DNA from: Arachidicoccus sp. BS20
GTDB taxonomy: Bacteria > Bacteroidota > Bacteroidia > Chitinophagales > Chitinophagaceae
Direction: 5' to 3'
Assembly (NCBI RefSeq): GCF_001659705.1
Contig: NZ_CP015971.1
Coordinates: 1,364,001 to 1,428,000, forward strand
Length of the DNA stretch: 64,000 nt
Shown piece by piece: positions 1-9,126 of this stretch. How positions within the stretch are numbered: the stretch's first letter is position 1; each line of letters starts with the position of its first letter. The notes beneath the pieces are model-generated. The model saw only the letters and a program-made list of their open reading frames with translations. It had not been told where the DNA came from and did no database searches. Made by a program: the position numbers and the translations under genes.

Positions 1-999
1 ATAATAACGAGCCGTAGTACCGCCTCCGCTGAAACTGAGATTCGCGTTTTTGGTCATTGCCCCGTCTTTCAATATCTTTTTAGACCAGTCCACATTGGGA
101 TACAAATCCGGGTCAAGCCCTAATCGTAGTATTTCCAGCTCAACCGGGCTGTAAATGGCAGGCTTATCCCGTGTTATCTGCGCTTCATTGAGTAGATTGG
201 CATAGGTATTCCCATCCACAAATTTTGGCGTAATGGTACGGGTATTATAAGCGGCTTCGGCTTTGGCGTTGATATTGGTTTTACCGATAGTTCCGTGTTT
301 CGTGGTTATCAGGATTACGCCGTTTGCGCCCTTAGCGCCGTACATTGCCGTGGCAGAGGCGTCTTTGAGTACCGTAAAGGTCTTAATATCATCGATATTT
401 ACTTCATTGATATCCCTTTCAAATCCGTCCACCAGCACCAGCGCGCTGCTGCTGGCGCCGAAAGTGGCTATGCCTCTGACCCAAAAGTTGGATATGTCTT
501 TTCCCGGCTGCCCGGAAGTCTGCATCGCCAGAATACCCGGCACATTTCCGGCTAATGTATTGACGATACTCGCCGTGGCGGCTGATTTCCGTAGTTCGTC
601 CATATCTACCGATGTAACGGCTCCGGTAACATTAATTTTTTTCTGGGCGGTATATCCGGTAACGACCACCTCGTCTATAGCCTTCGCTTCTGATTTTTTC
701 ATCAATACGTTCACGGTATCTTTATCTTTTACCAGTACTTCTACGGTATCGTAACCGATATAGGAAAATAATAACTTACGATAAGCTTCTACCTTTATGG
801 TATATAAACCTTCTTTTGTAGAGAACGTACCTAATCCGGCAGAATTGATTACGGAAATACTTACCCCTGACAAAGGCTCTCCGGTTTCTCTGTCGGTAAT
901 TTTTCCCGTAACGGTCATCCGGTCTTGGGAAAAAGCAGTTATACAGGTAAATAATAGCAAGCAACAGGTAAAAGCATTCCTTATTAACGCTTTCTTCAT
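1..999 (-). CDS. SusC/RagA-family TonB-linked outer-membrane receptor, N-terminal part
   Basis: The gene runs off the left edge, so only about 333 N-terminal residues are visible, read from an ATG whose complement is at 997-999. A signal peptide of about 25 residues ends AFSQ. It is followed by a carboxypeptidase-D-like regulatory domain (about residues 28-105; GKITDRETGEPLSGVSI) and then the SusC signature DEVVVTGY-QKKINVTGAV, which opens the TonB plug. Such receptors sit in the outer membrane and import oligosaccharides together with a SusD lipoprotein, which would lie beyond the window. The gene lies 12 bases downstream of the IPT/NHL lipoprotein gene, so the two probably form one transcript. 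The nearby GH76 enzyme suggests a mannan-type substrate (inference). Confidence 0.93.
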   Translation of the reverse strand, partial: MKKALIRNAFTCCLLLFTCITAFSQDRMTVTGKITDRETGEPLSGVSISVINSAGLGTFSTKEGLYTIKVEAYRKLLFSYIGYDTVEVLVKDKDTVNVLMKKSEAKAIDEVVVTGYTAQKKINVTGAVTSVDMDELRKSAATASIVNTLAGNVPGILAMQTSGQPGKDISNFWVRGIATFGASSSALVLVDGFERDINEVNIDDIKTFTVLKDASATAMYGAKGANGVILITTKHGTIGKTNINAKAEAAYNTRTITPKFVDGNTYANLLNEAQITRDKPAIYSPVELEILRLGLDPDLYPNVDWSKKILKDGAMTKNANLSFSGGGTTARYY

Positions 1000-1011
1000 G
1001 GCAATAATATT

Positions 1012-2430
1012 TTAGTTTTCTAATGAAATTTTTCGGATACAATGATTGTCGCAATCGCCTACATAAAACACCTGGTTTGTCGAGTCATAAGCTAAACCTC
1101 TCGGTGTGAAAAATCTTGCCTCCGTACGAAGCCCGCCGTCAACCAAGCCTTTCGTATCATTATCAAGGCTTGGGCTGCCCCTGCCGGCAAAAGTGGTAAC
1201 TTTTCCTTCGGGCGTGAGGATACGGATATCATTATTGCTTTGCTCGGTAAAGTAAAAATCGTACTCATCCTTCTTGCCCGCATAATCGGGATTTTTGACA
1301 AATACGCCCTGATAGGGACCGGCCAATCTTGCCGATGTGCCTACGCCGTCCACCCAGGCATTACCTGCCCTCGCCTCGCCGCAAACCACGTAGGGTTGCA
1401 GAAAGGTTTTGCTGTTCCAGTCATAATCGGTTCTTAATATATAGTTCTGATTAATGACTACGATGTAGGCGTAATCGCCGGTGGGTGCAATGTCGATTTG
1501 AAACTCCCACCCATTATCCTGAATCAAGTATAACAGTTGGTAATCTTTGATACCCAAATCATGGTTTTCAAAATAGCGGTTCAAGTCAAACCGGTAAAAC
1601 TGCCCCTTTTCAAAACTGTTAAAATACAATTCTCCGTTTACGGGGTGCACAGATGCGCCGTTGCATTGCCTATATGAGGTAAGTACCTGGGGGTCTTTAA
1701 AATTATTTGCCCGGGACAATATAGAAGTGCTTATGCCATTCACATCTCCCTGGTCATTGGCAATAATCATGTAGTTTTTATCCAGCGTAAAAGCGATGGT
1801 TCTGATACGACTCCAGCCGCCCATGCCTCTTGTAATGGGCGTGGTTACGGTACTGTCTTTGAAATTCAGCAGCCTTATGTCGCTGCCGTCCTGCCCCATA
1901 TATAATAAATTGGGGTTCTTAGGATCGAAAGTCAGCCAAGTAGGATTTTGGAAGCCGCCGCAATCGGCAAAAGTGCCGTCCTTTATATCGTAATTGCCTC
2001 TTTCATCCTTTTTACCCGCCAGCGTAGTTACCACCATTCTTCGCTGGTAATCGAATGCTTCATTTGCCATGGCAGTCTGCTGATTGGTTTCCTCTCCAAC
2101 ATTCACTTCTATTTCTCCCGTGTATCCTTTGTTGGGGACCAAACAGTATATCGCATCGTCATGCACCGTAATTACCGTAGCGTCCACGCCGCCTATTTTG
2201 ACAGAAACGATGGACTTGTCGTCGCCGAAATTTTTCCCGTAAATGACCAACTGCTGCCCGCTGCCGCCCGTTTTCGGGAAGAAATCCGATACCACGACTT
2301 CTTCCGACGGGTTGTATGCTTGAGAATCGTCGGTAGCTGTTGAGCCTTTTTTACAACTTATAAAACCGGTAGTCAGCAAGAGGAGTAAAACACACAGATG
2401 AGACATCCATATTCTTTTTATACAATTCAT
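1012..2430 (-). CDS. IPT/TIG and NHL-repeat surface lipoprotein
   Basis: The 472-residue product has a lipoprotein signal peptide with a lipobox ending at Cys26 (GFISC). An IPT/TIG immunoglobulin-like domain covers about residues 45-125 (FFPKTGGSGQQLVIYGKNFG). The rest is NHL-type beta-propeller repeats, with GDCDNHCIRKI at the C-terminus. Proteins of this build are common partners of SusC/SusD pairs in Bacteroidota and probably bind or display glycan at the cell surface; the exact ligand is unknown. It is the promoter-proximal gene of the minus-strand unit that continues into the SusC gene. The ATG at 2428-2430 was chosen because it gives a complete lipoprotein signal; a second ATG at 2406 would also keep the lipobox. 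Confidence 0.82.
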   Translation of the reverse strand: MNCIKRIWMSHLCVLLLLLTTGFISCKKGSTATDDSQAYNPSEEVVVSDFFPKTGGSGQQLVIYGKNFGDDKSIVSVKIGGVDATVITVHDDAIYCLVPNKGYTGEIEVNVGEETNQQTAMANEAFDYQRRMVVTTLAGKKDERGNYDIKDGTFADCGGFQNPTWLTFDPKNPNLLYMGQDGSDIRLLNFKDSTVTTPITRGMGGWSRIRTIAFTLDKNYMIIANDQGDVNGISTSILSRANNFKDPQVLTSYRQCNGASVHPVNGELYFNSFEKGQFYRFDLNRYFENHDLGIKDYQLLYLIQDNGWEFQIDIAPTGDYAYIVVINQNYILRTDYDWNSKTFLQPYVVCGEARAGNAWVDGVGTSARLAGPYQGVFVKNPDYAGKKDEYDFYFTEQSNNDIRILTPEGKVTTFAGRGSPSLDNDTKGLVDGGLRTEARFFTPRGLAYDSTNQVFYVGDCDNHCIRKISLEN

Positions 2431-2695
2431 AGTTTAACCTTAAAAAATGTACAATGATTAATTTTTTTTATTTTCCGGCACTCCGGTTTTTTATTATTAG
2501 AATAGTCATAAACAATACTCATACACAAACTCTCGTTAGTACTTTAAAATTTTTAACAAAATTGCATTGTTTAAAAACTAACGAATAGTCATTTTTGTTC
2601 AAATTTTAGCATATTTGATTCATTTCATTAACTTTTTAAAAACAATTATTATTTTGATTGCCCATGTTACATTTATGCATACATTTAAAAACAGA
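2431..2695. promoter_or_regulatory. Divergent control region of the polysaccharide locus
   Basis: This AT-rich stretch separates the divergent lipoprotein/SusC unit from the sensor-regulator genes. It contains the direct repeat GAATAGTCAT at 2500-2509 and 2583-2592. It also contains the inverted pair TCGTTAGT (2533-2540) and ACTAACGA (2577-2584), with TTTAAA nested just inside each arm. These are candidate binding sites for the AraC-type regulator at 6092-6901; no clear TAnnTTTG element was found. Confidence 0.4.
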
Positions 2696-5600
2696 ATGAA
2701 CGGTAGTATGTTTTCATATTCAAAAAAGACATCCATATATTCTTATTTTTTGAGAACGAAAAAATTGATAAGCTCCGCTGTGTTTCCGGGAAAAAAGTAT
2801 AACCGGGTTGTACCGGGATTAAGGATAATCCTAAACCTGTGTTTTGTTTTTTCTGTTCTCACAAGCACAGGGCAACAGGAAAACTTCCGCCATTATGAAG
2901 TGGAAGCCGGGCTGTCCAATAATTCCGTCATCTGCTCCCTTCAGGATTATCAGGGTTTTCTGTGGTTTGGCACGTCGGACGGACTGAACCGTTTTGACGG
3001 CAATGTTTTTAAAATTTTCCGTCCCAATGCGCATACGCCGTTTTCCATAGGCAGCCAGGCTATCACGTGCCTATTTCAGGACAGGCAGCAAAGGCTTTGG
3101 GTCGGCACCGCAAAAGGGCTTTATCTCTATGATGCCCGCTATGAACGTTTTATAGGCTTACCTTTTACAAAAGGAAAATATATACGTACCGTACATGACG
3201 ATGCACTCGGCAGGCTGTGGTTTGCAGATGCGGGCAATTTATTCCGGATATCACTTCCTTCGCTTTATTCCCCTTTGGGAGAAGCTTTTGCGCTCAATTA
3301 TTTTCCCGATAAATCGGTTCATACGGTTTCCCTCGACGGTCAATACAGCATTACCTGTTTTGCGGAAGCAAAGAACCATGATATCTGGATGGGCACTGAA
3401 CAAGGTTCGTTGCTGGTATTGCATCCCGGTTCGGATAAAATAATTTCATACAGTTTTCCGGCATTGAAAAAAAACGCGGTGGAAACACTTCTGGCTACGG
3501 ACGACAACCGGTTATTAATCGGCTGTTCCCGCGCCGGATTGCTGTGCATGAACCTCCAATCGCATACCATTACAGATTCGTTTTTAAAAAGTAAAAAGGA
3601 CGGGGATGAAATTTTTGTGAGAAATATTCTTCATTACCGGGACAATGAATACTGGATTGCAACAGAAGCCGGCTTATTCACAATAGTTCTGAATAAAGAT
3701 ACCGTTCCTTCCATAACCGTAAAATCTCATTTACAGAAAAATTATACAAATCCTTTCGCGCTTTCGGATAATGCGTTGTACACGCTGTGCAAGGACAAAG
3801 AGGGCGGCGTATGGATAGGAAGCTACTTTGGCGGCATCAACTACCTTCCTTACCGGACTTTCCGGTTTGAAAGATTTTTCCCTCAGTCCCGCCGGGCTTC
3901 ATTCACAGGAAATGTTGTCCGGGAAATCGCCGGAGATTCTTTGGGCAATTTCTGGATAGGAACGGAAGACGCAGGGTTAAATAAAATTAATTTCAGCACC
4001 ATGCAGTTTAAGCATATTTTAGTGAAGCAACCGGACGGAGCAAGTCATTCCAATATACACGGGCTGCTTGTAGACGGCGCTAAAATATATGCAGGCACGT
4101 TCAACCACGGCATGGATGTTTTGGATATTTCGGGAAAACTGCTGCATAATTACCAAGCCGGCGCTGCAAGCAATCAACTGAAAAGTAATTTTATCAATGC
4201 CATCTGGAAAACCAAATCGGGGAAGATACTGGTTTGCACCTCTGTGGGACTTTATTATTTCTATCCGCAAAGCGGCACATTTGAAAACATTAAAGAATTG
4301 CCCTTAGAAGAATTTTACTCGGCAATTACCGAAGACCATGCCGGCAACGTCTGGATAGGCACGCACACAAGAGGCGTGTATTTTTTGGAGAACGGCAGCT
4401 GGCAGCGGCTGTCCGTTTATGCTCATTCCAATAAAAAAATGAACCTGCTGCGCACTACGCGCATTCTTTATTTAAAAGAAGACAAAGCAAACAGAATGTG
4501 GATTGCCACCGAAAACGGATTATTCAGAATAACGAATAAAAAAACAGTCAAAATTTTTAACGACGAAAACGGGCTTCCAAGTAATATCATATATGCCTTA
4601 ATGCCCGACAGCCTCAACAATATGTGGCTTTCCACCTCTAACGGGCTTGTAAAAATTAATGCTTCCAATGACAATATCCGGGTATATGATAAGAATGACG
4701 GGCTTCTGAGCAATCAGTTCAACTATCAGTCAGTTTATCTGGATAACGAGGGACTCATGTACTTCGGCAGCGTAAAAGGATTAATCCGCTTCAACCCATA
4801 CCAGGCAAATCCAAGCCATTACACGCCGCCGCTGTATTTTACCGATTTACATACTTATAATCGGCAAACATCCGCCGGTTCGTCCAATTTAGGGCAGAAC
4901 AAGTCTTTGTTGTTTGCCAAACAGGTAACCTTAAATCACTTGCAATCGACTTTCAGTTTAAACTTTGCGGCATTAAGCTACAGCGCTCCCACGCATTTAC
5001 AATTCTCCTATAAAATCGATGAAGTGCGACCCGACTGGACAACCATTCAGAATAATACTCCGGGCATTTATTTTACCGATTTAGCGCCGGGCAGCTATAC
5101 ATTGCGTATCCGTTCTACCAACAGCAGCGGCAATTGGGTCAACAATGAAAAGGTATTGTCCGTCAAAATTTTACCGCCATTCTGGAAGTCCGGACTCGCT
5201 TATGTAATTTATGCAATTGTTCTCTGCCTGCTAATCGGCACAGCCATCTTAATGTACACCCGTTACCATTCTCACAAAAATCAACGGGAAGTGGCTTTAT
5301 ATAAATTACAACACGAAAAAGAATTATACCGGTCTAAAATCGATTTTTTTACACATATAGCGCATGAAATACGCACCCCGCTTACCTTAATCAAAGGTCC
5401 TGTAGATAAAATACTTGAGTCCAAAAAACATTTCCCGCATCTGGAAAGCTATCTCGACCTTATGGAACGCAATACAAAACGGCTGCTCGTACTCACACAG
5501 GATTTACTTGACTTCAGAAAAATCGAAACGGATATGATTAAACTGGAATTAACCCCATTGGAAATATCTCAATGGTTAAATTCCTTCGTTGAACCGTATC

Positions 5601-6040
5601 AATTGGTAGCGGAACAAAAGCATATCAGTCTTATATATCAAAAGCCGGCGGAAGACATTTTTGCCGCCGTGGACGAAACCGCCTTAGCCAAAATAATCAA
5701 CAATTTACTGGACAATGCACTGAAATACGCAGAATCTATCATCATTATCAGCCTGTCCCTGATGCCTGATAACAAAGCATTTGTCGTTCAAATCGACAAC
5801 GACGGTTTACTTATACCGCCGGAATTTCATAAAAAAATATTTGAACCCTTTTTCCGGTGGAATAAAAAAAGACAGGTTAAAGGCTCCGGAATCGGGCTGT
5901 CCGTTTCCCACTCGCTTACCCAAATGCATGGCGGCACATTAATCTACTCAAATGCAGAAGAAAAATATAACCGTTTTCAATTAATATTACCTTTGGATGC
6001 GCATGCTTACAAAGTGGAACTGGCGGATGAGCGGCTTTGA
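2696..6040 (+). CDS. Two-component sensor kinase with periplasmic Reg_prop propeller (split HTCS sensor)
   Basis: The order of domains is an N-terminal hydrophobic signal/anchor (NLCFVFSVLTSTGQ), a long run of Reg_prop beta-propeller repeats (GFLWFGTSDGLNRFDG, GVWIGSYFGGINYLP, NVWIGTHTRGVYFL and others), a Y_Y_Y domain, one transmembrane helix (AYVIYAIVLCLLIGTAILMY), a HisKA domain with the H-box FFTHIAHEIRTPLTLI (His codon at 5363-5365), and an ATPase domain with NLLDNALKYAE and GSGIGLSVSH. The protein stops right after the kinase domain, whereas the hybrid two-component systems of Bacteroidota normally continue into REC and AraC domains. Those domains are in the next gene. It probably senses an oligosaccharide in the periplasm. 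The start is uncertain: in-frame ATGs lie at 2675, 2696 and 2708, and a TTG lies at 2615. Confidence 0.85.
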   Translation: MNGSMFSYSKKTSIYSYFLRTKKLISSAVFPGKKYNRVVPGLRIILNLCFVFSVLTSTGQQENFRHYEVEAGLSNNSVICSLQDYQGFLWFGTSDGLNRFDGNVFKIFRPNAHTPFSIGSQAITCLFQDRQQRLWVGTAKGLYLYDARYERFIGLPFTKGKYIRTVHDDALGRLWFADAGNLFRISLPSLYSPLGEAFALNYFPDKSVHTVSLDGQYSITCFAEAKNHDIWMGTEQGSLLVLHPGSDKIISYSFPALKKNAVETLLATDDNRLLIGCSRAGLLCMNLQSHTITDSFLKSKKDGDEIFVRNILHYRDNEYWIATEAGLFTIVLNKDTVPSITVKSHLQKNYTNPFALSDNALYTLCKDKEGGVWIGSYFGGINYLPYRTFRFERFFPQSRRASFTGNVVREIAGDSLGNFWIGTEDAGLNKINFSTMQFKHILVKQPDGASHSNIHGLLVDGAKIYAGTFNHGMDVLDISGKLLHNYQAGAASNQLKSNFINAIWKTKSGKILVCTSVGLYYFYPQSGTFENIKELPLEEFYSAITEDHAGNVWIGTHTRGVYFLENGSWQRLSVYAHSNKKMNLLRTTRILYLKEDKANRMWIATENGLFRITNKKTVKIFNDENGLPSNIIYALMPDSLNNMWLSTSNGLVKINASNDNIRVYDKNDGLLSNQFNYQSVYLDNEGLMYFGSVKGLIRFNPYQANPSHYTPPLYFTDLHTYNRQTSAGSSNLGQNKSLLFAKQVTLNHLQSTFSLNFAALSYSAPTHLQFSYKIDEVRPDWTTIQNNTPGIYFTDLAPGSYTLRIRSTNSSGNWVNNEKVLSVKILPPFWKSGLAYVIYAIVLCLLIGTAILMYTRYHSHKNQREVALYKLQHEKELYRSKIDFFTHIAHEIRTPLTLIKGPVDKILESKKHFPHLESYLDLMERNTKRLLVLTQDLLDFRKIETDMIKLELTPLEISQWLNSFVEPYQLVAEQKHISLIYQKPAEDIFAAVDETALAKIINNLLDNALKYAESIIIISLSLMPDNKAFVVQIDNDGLLIPPEFHKKIFEPFFRWNKKRQVKGSGIGLSVSHSLTQMHGGTLIYSNAEEKYNRFQLILPLDAHAYKVELADERL

Positions 6041-6091
6041 AGTTACTTATTACAATAACCCATTCTTATGATGAATTAAATTTACACTGCA

Positions 6092-6901
6092 ATGCTTACT
6101 AATATTGAAAAAAAGATGCCCGCCATATTATTGGTGGATGACCATGAAGATATTTTGTTCTTCCTGTCGGCTTTGTTTAAAAACAACTACCGTACGCTTA
6201 CGGCTATGGACGGCAAAGAAGCCTGCGCCATACTGGAAAACCAATATGTCCATCTGGTTATCAGCGATGTAATGATGCCCGATATGGATGGCTTTGAACT
6301 CTGTTCATGGATAAAGAACCGACCCGATTTCGCCCATATACCCGTTATCCTGTTAACGGCGAAAGATACTTTTCAGTCAAAAATAGACGGACTGAAAAAA
6401 GGTGCAGATGTATATATTGAAAAACCTTTCTCTACCGAGCACCTGGAAGTACAGGTTGAAAACCTTCTTCAAAACAGGTTTTTAATCAAAGAATTTTACA
6501 CCAGCTCGCCTATGTCTCATATTTACTCACCGGACATCAACAAAAGCAACGAGCAGTTTCTGGAAGAAATACAAAATGTAATTTTTGAACATCTGAATAA
6601 CCTCGACTTTGACGTAAACCAGCTGGCGGATTTACTCCACATGAGCCGACCGACTTTGTATAGAAAAATTAAATCGGTATTTCAAATGGCACCCAACGAA
6701 TTGATTCACCAGATTCGGTTAAACAAAGCTGCGGAATTAATTGCCGGCGGGCAAATGCGCATCAGCGAAGTTGCCGGGCAGGTCGGGTATAATTCATTGA
6801 GCCAGTTCGGTCGCCATTTTTTAAAACAGTTCAGTATGACGCCTACGGAATATAAAGAAAAAGTAAAATCATTCACAGCTGCGCTTCCTTGTCCGTACTG
6901 A
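6092..6901 (+). CDS. Response regulator with REC and AraC-type DNA-binding domains
   Basis: The 269-residue protein has an N-terminal receiver domain with the acidic pair Asp16-Asp17, phospho-acceptor Asp59 in SDVMMPDMDG, a conserved Thr in LLTAK and a Lys in EKPF. The C-terminal half (about residues 155-258) is an AraC-family helix-turn-helix domain ending in YNSLSQFGRHFLKQFSMTPTEYK. It follows the sensor kinase by 51 bases on the same strand. It is therefore the second half of a hybrid two-component system carried as a separate protein, and it should activate the nearby SusC locus and possibly the GH76 gene (inference). It ends 12 bases from the convergent GH76 gene. Confidence 0.92.
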   Translation: MLTNIEKKMPAILLVDDHEDILFFLSALFKNNYRTLTAMDGKEACAILENQYVHLVISDVMMPDMDGFELCSWIKNRPDFAHIPVILLTAKDTFQSKIDGLKKGADVYIEKPFSTEHLEVQVENLLQNRFLIKEFYTSSPMSHIYSPDINKSNEQFLEEIQNVIFEHLNNLDFDVNQLADLLHMSRPTLYRKIKSVFQMAPNELIHQIRLNKAAELIAGGQMRISEVAGQVGYNSLSQFGRHFLKQFSMTPTEYKEKVKSFTAALPCPY

Positions 6902-6913
6902 TTGAAAACCATC

Positions 6914-8194
6914 TTATAAACTTTTCTTCGCTGCGGGAAACAGCAACATGAGCGCGGGAATACCCGAAGCATCATAACAGGAAACGTTGGAAGCCGGCGC
7001 TTTGGTATAATCTTTTCCGGTAAGATTGCGGCTGTCGCGATGGCTCCATCCGGCATCAATGGTATGTTGTACCCACTTCAGGAACTGTGTCTGGTGGCAG
7101 TCATAAACCAGCAGATGCATGTACTGTGCAAAAATAGCGGTATAAATGCCTTGCTCTTCTCCGTCTTTATAAGGGAATATATAATTCGGCGCAGACATTA
7201 CCTTCATTGCGTAATCCGCAGCCAGCACGGCATTGTCCAGGTAGGATTGCCTGCCCGTGGCTTTATACAGCAGGCAGGATGCTCCTATAAACGCGCCCTG
7301 GTTGTACATGGTAGCATTCCAGTCCACACCATTTCCATGGCGGCTGTCGGCAACGTTTCCTGTTTTTTTATTGAACAGGTTATTTACGCCCCACTCGTAA
7401 ATTTCCTTCGCATTTTTAAGGTAGGTATTACGGCTGTGCCATCTCGGGTAATCAGGGTCGCCGTTAAACCCTGTTTTATCATCGGTTTTATGTTGTTTAT
7501 CTGAGGGCGATATATTGTTATAAAGCGTAACTGCCGCTACAACCACAGGAAAATTAATACAGGACATTTTGCCGATATCGCTATTGTCCGGCGGGTTATT
7601 CCTGTTCCATTGCCAGAACATTCCGCCATTTACTTTGTCATAAGACCCCCTGTCTTTTAAAATATAAGAACCGTGCCATACACGACAGAAACTTTGGTCG
7701 GCAAGCGCCAGATATTTGGCATCTTTGAAAATACCGTATGCACGTGCAAAAGAACCTGTCCACCACATAATATCGTCGTATATGAACCATCCGTTTTGGG
7801 TGTCCTGGTTGTTCCAGTCAAACCCCGCATAGTGGACGCTGTCTCCCCGGAATATCTGATTTACCAGACTTTTATACTTTGCCTGCCTGTCTGCATCATT
7901 TTCCTTAACGGCAAGTTTATAAGCATTCATTGCCATATCCCAATATGTTGCCTGTGTCCATATAGCTCCTAAAGAAGCCCTGGTATGAGCGCCGTCTTCC
8001 GTATCCGTATTCACTTTGTAAACATGGGTTTGCTTATCAAACAAATATCGGTTGAAAGCATCGTATGCTGTCCATGTATCCGTGTTGGTATAGGAAGGAA
8101 CTTTCTCATTTTTACTATCGGATTTATTTTGCGCAGTTGTACAGAGACATACGAGTACAAAATATATTACTGCCACGTATTGTTTCATTCGCAT
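6914..8194 (-). CDS. Glycoside hydrolase family 76 endo-alpha-1,6-mannanase-like enzyme
   Basis: The 426-residue protein starts with a signal peptide (cleavage probably after CTTAQ near residue 22). The rest fits the (alpha/alpha)6 barrel of GH76. The family hallmark of two adjacent catalytic Asp residues is present in FIYDDIMWWTGSFARAYG (Asp140-Asp141). GH76 enzymes cut alpha-1,6-mannan backbones of fungal and some bacterial glycans. The signal ends in AQ rather than a lipobox, so it is probably periplasmic or secreted, not lipid-anchored. It is the only enzyme visible in this locus and gives the best clue to the substrate. A second ATG two codons downstream (8188) is an equally good start. 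Confidence 0.9.
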   Translation of the reverse strand: MRMKQYVAVIYFVLVCLCTTAQNKSDSKNEKVPSYTNTDTWTAYDAFNRYLFDKQTHVYKVNTDTEDGAHTRASLGAIWTQATYWDMAMNAYKLAVKENDADRQAKYKSLVNQIFRGDSVHYAGFDWNNQDTQNGWFIYDDIMWWTGSFARAYGIFKDAKYLALADQSFCRVWHGSYILKDRGSYDKVNGGMFWQWNRNNPPDNSDIGKMSCINFPVVVAAVTLYNNISPSDKQHKTDDKTGFNGDPDYPRWHSRNTYLKNAKEIYEWGVNNLFNKKTGNVADSRHGNGVDWNATMYNQGAFIGASCLLYKATGRQSYLDNAVLAADYAMKVMSAPNYIFPYKDGEEQGIYTAIFAQYMHLLVYDCHQTQFLKWVQHTIDAGWSHRDSRNLTGKDYTKAPASNVSCYDASGIPALMLLFPAAKKSL

Positions 8195-8470
8195 TATATT
8201 TTGATAAACTGGTTAAATATTTGGATAAAAAAAGCAATTCAAAACTTGTAATTCAGCATTACCAATCGATAAGTTATCAATGGTGAATTACCCCCTGCGA
8301 AATTAACAAAAAACGAATTAGAAAATTGTACTTTGCCATTTACCCGATAACAGACAGAAATACAGAAAGGCAATATCAGCGTTTAGCGCCTTCACGAATT
8401 ACTCTTAAGGATTTGAAACTCCGGTATTATCAGCCTTACGCGGAGAAGGTTTCAAAGAGAAGCTTCAAAT
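8195..8470. other. Intergenic region upstream of the GH76 gene
   Basis: No gene was found here. On the plus strand TTTGAAAC-TCCG (8412-8423) is matched by CGGA and GTTTCAAA (8441-8456), which gives one imperfect hairpin. A short direct similarity around TATCAGC is also visible on either side of 8400. I could not match this to any known riboswitch. It may be the 5' leader of the GH76 transcript on the minus strand. Confidence 0.3.
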
Positions 8471-8500
8471 AAAAAAGCGATGAACGTTCATCGCTTTTTT
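8471..8500. terminator. Bidirectional terminator downstream of ndk
   Basis: A perfect palindrome of AAAAAAGCGATGAAC and its complement is flanked by A and T runs. It lies 58 bases beyond the ndk stop codon. The same GCGATGAA stem recurs in the terminator at 11201-11238. Confidence 0.85.
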
Positions 8501-8558
8501 ATAATACTGTTTCCGCTTAAATACGGCAATCTGTCTGCATCTCTGCGGCAGACTTATC

Positions 8559-8975
8559 TTAGAACCTTTCCAGTGAAGAGAAGAAAAAGTTTCCTTCGAT
8601 AATAGCATTTTCGTCGCTGTCGCTGCCGTGTACGGCATTCTCTCCGATAGACGATGCGAACTGCTTACGGATAGTACCTTCTGCAGCTTCTGCAGGATTG
8701 GTAGCGCCAATCAACGCTCTGAAATCTGCAACGGCATTTTCTTTTTCAAGTATTGCCGCAACAATTTGTCCGCTGCTCATAAAATCCACCAGCTCGCCGT
8801 AAAACGGACGCTCCTTGTGAACCGCGTAAAATGCACCGGCTTGTTCTTTAGTCAGTTTTGTCCACTTCATCGCTTTGATAGCAAAGCCGCCTTTGATAAT
8901 CTGGTCGATGATTGCGCCGGTGTAACCTTTGGAGGTTGCATCAGGCTTAATCATGGTAAAAGTAATATTGCTCAT
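8559..8975 (-). CDS. ndk: Nucleoside diphosphate kinase
   Basis: Ndk transfers the gamma phosphate of ATP to nucleoside diphosphates through a phosphohistidine, keeping NTP and dNTP pools balanced in the cytoplasm. The 138-residue product begins with the family motif TMIKPDA. It carries the active-site histidine in NAVHGSDS and ends at the usual length for the bacterial enzyme. The gene is monocistronic, with a TACTTTTG promoter element about 20 bases upstream and a strong terminator downstream. Confidence 0.98.
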   Translation of the reverse strand: MSNITFTMIKPDATSKGYTGAIIDQIIKGGFAIKAMKWTKLTKEQAGAFYAVHKERPFYGELVDFMSSGQIVAAILEKENAVADFRALIGATNPAEAAEGTIRKQFASSIGENAVHGSDSDENAIIEGNFFFSSLERF

Positions 8976-8994
8976 ATATCTGTTTAATTGCGCG

Positions 8995-9002
8995 CAAAAG
9001 TA
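8995..9002 (-). promoter_or_regulatory. ndk promoter -7 element
   Basis: The minus strand reads TACTTTTG, a match to the Bacteroidota TAnnTTTG element. It lies 20 bases upstream of the ndk ATG. Confidence 0.7.
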
Positions 9003-9112
9003 GGAATTTATTTATGATTTTGGGCATTGCCGTATTGTTAAATCGAAGAATTGATAAATTGTTTTCTCTCATTTTCAAATTTTCAAATCATTTCATTTTC
9101 AAATTGTAGAAT

Positions 9113-9120
9113 TACATTTG
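9113..9120 (+). promoter_or_regulatory. Promoter -7 element of the DHH phosphoesterase gene
   Basis: TACATTTG ends only six bases before the ATG at 9127. Transcription starting 5-8 bases after the element would give a leaderless or nearly leaderless mRNA. This also excludes the in-frame TTG at 9118 as a start. Confidence 0.65.
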
Positions 9121-9126
9121 CAACCT

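Noticed and set aside
776-1054. Minus-strand reading frame of 92 codons at the start of the SusC gene
   Set aside because: It overlaps the SusC coding frame in another phase. The frame from 999 gives a signal peptide and SusC motifs, so this one is a shadow.
2615-2695. TTG start for the sensor kinase at 2615
   Set aside because: The first 27 residues add a second hydrophobic stretch with no support, and ATG codons follow. I kept an ATG, though the exact one is uncertain.
8412-8456. Hairpin with TTTGAAAC arms as a possible riboswitch
   Set aside because: It matches no aptamer consensus that I know, and no plus-strand gene follows. It is listed only as an intergenic feature.
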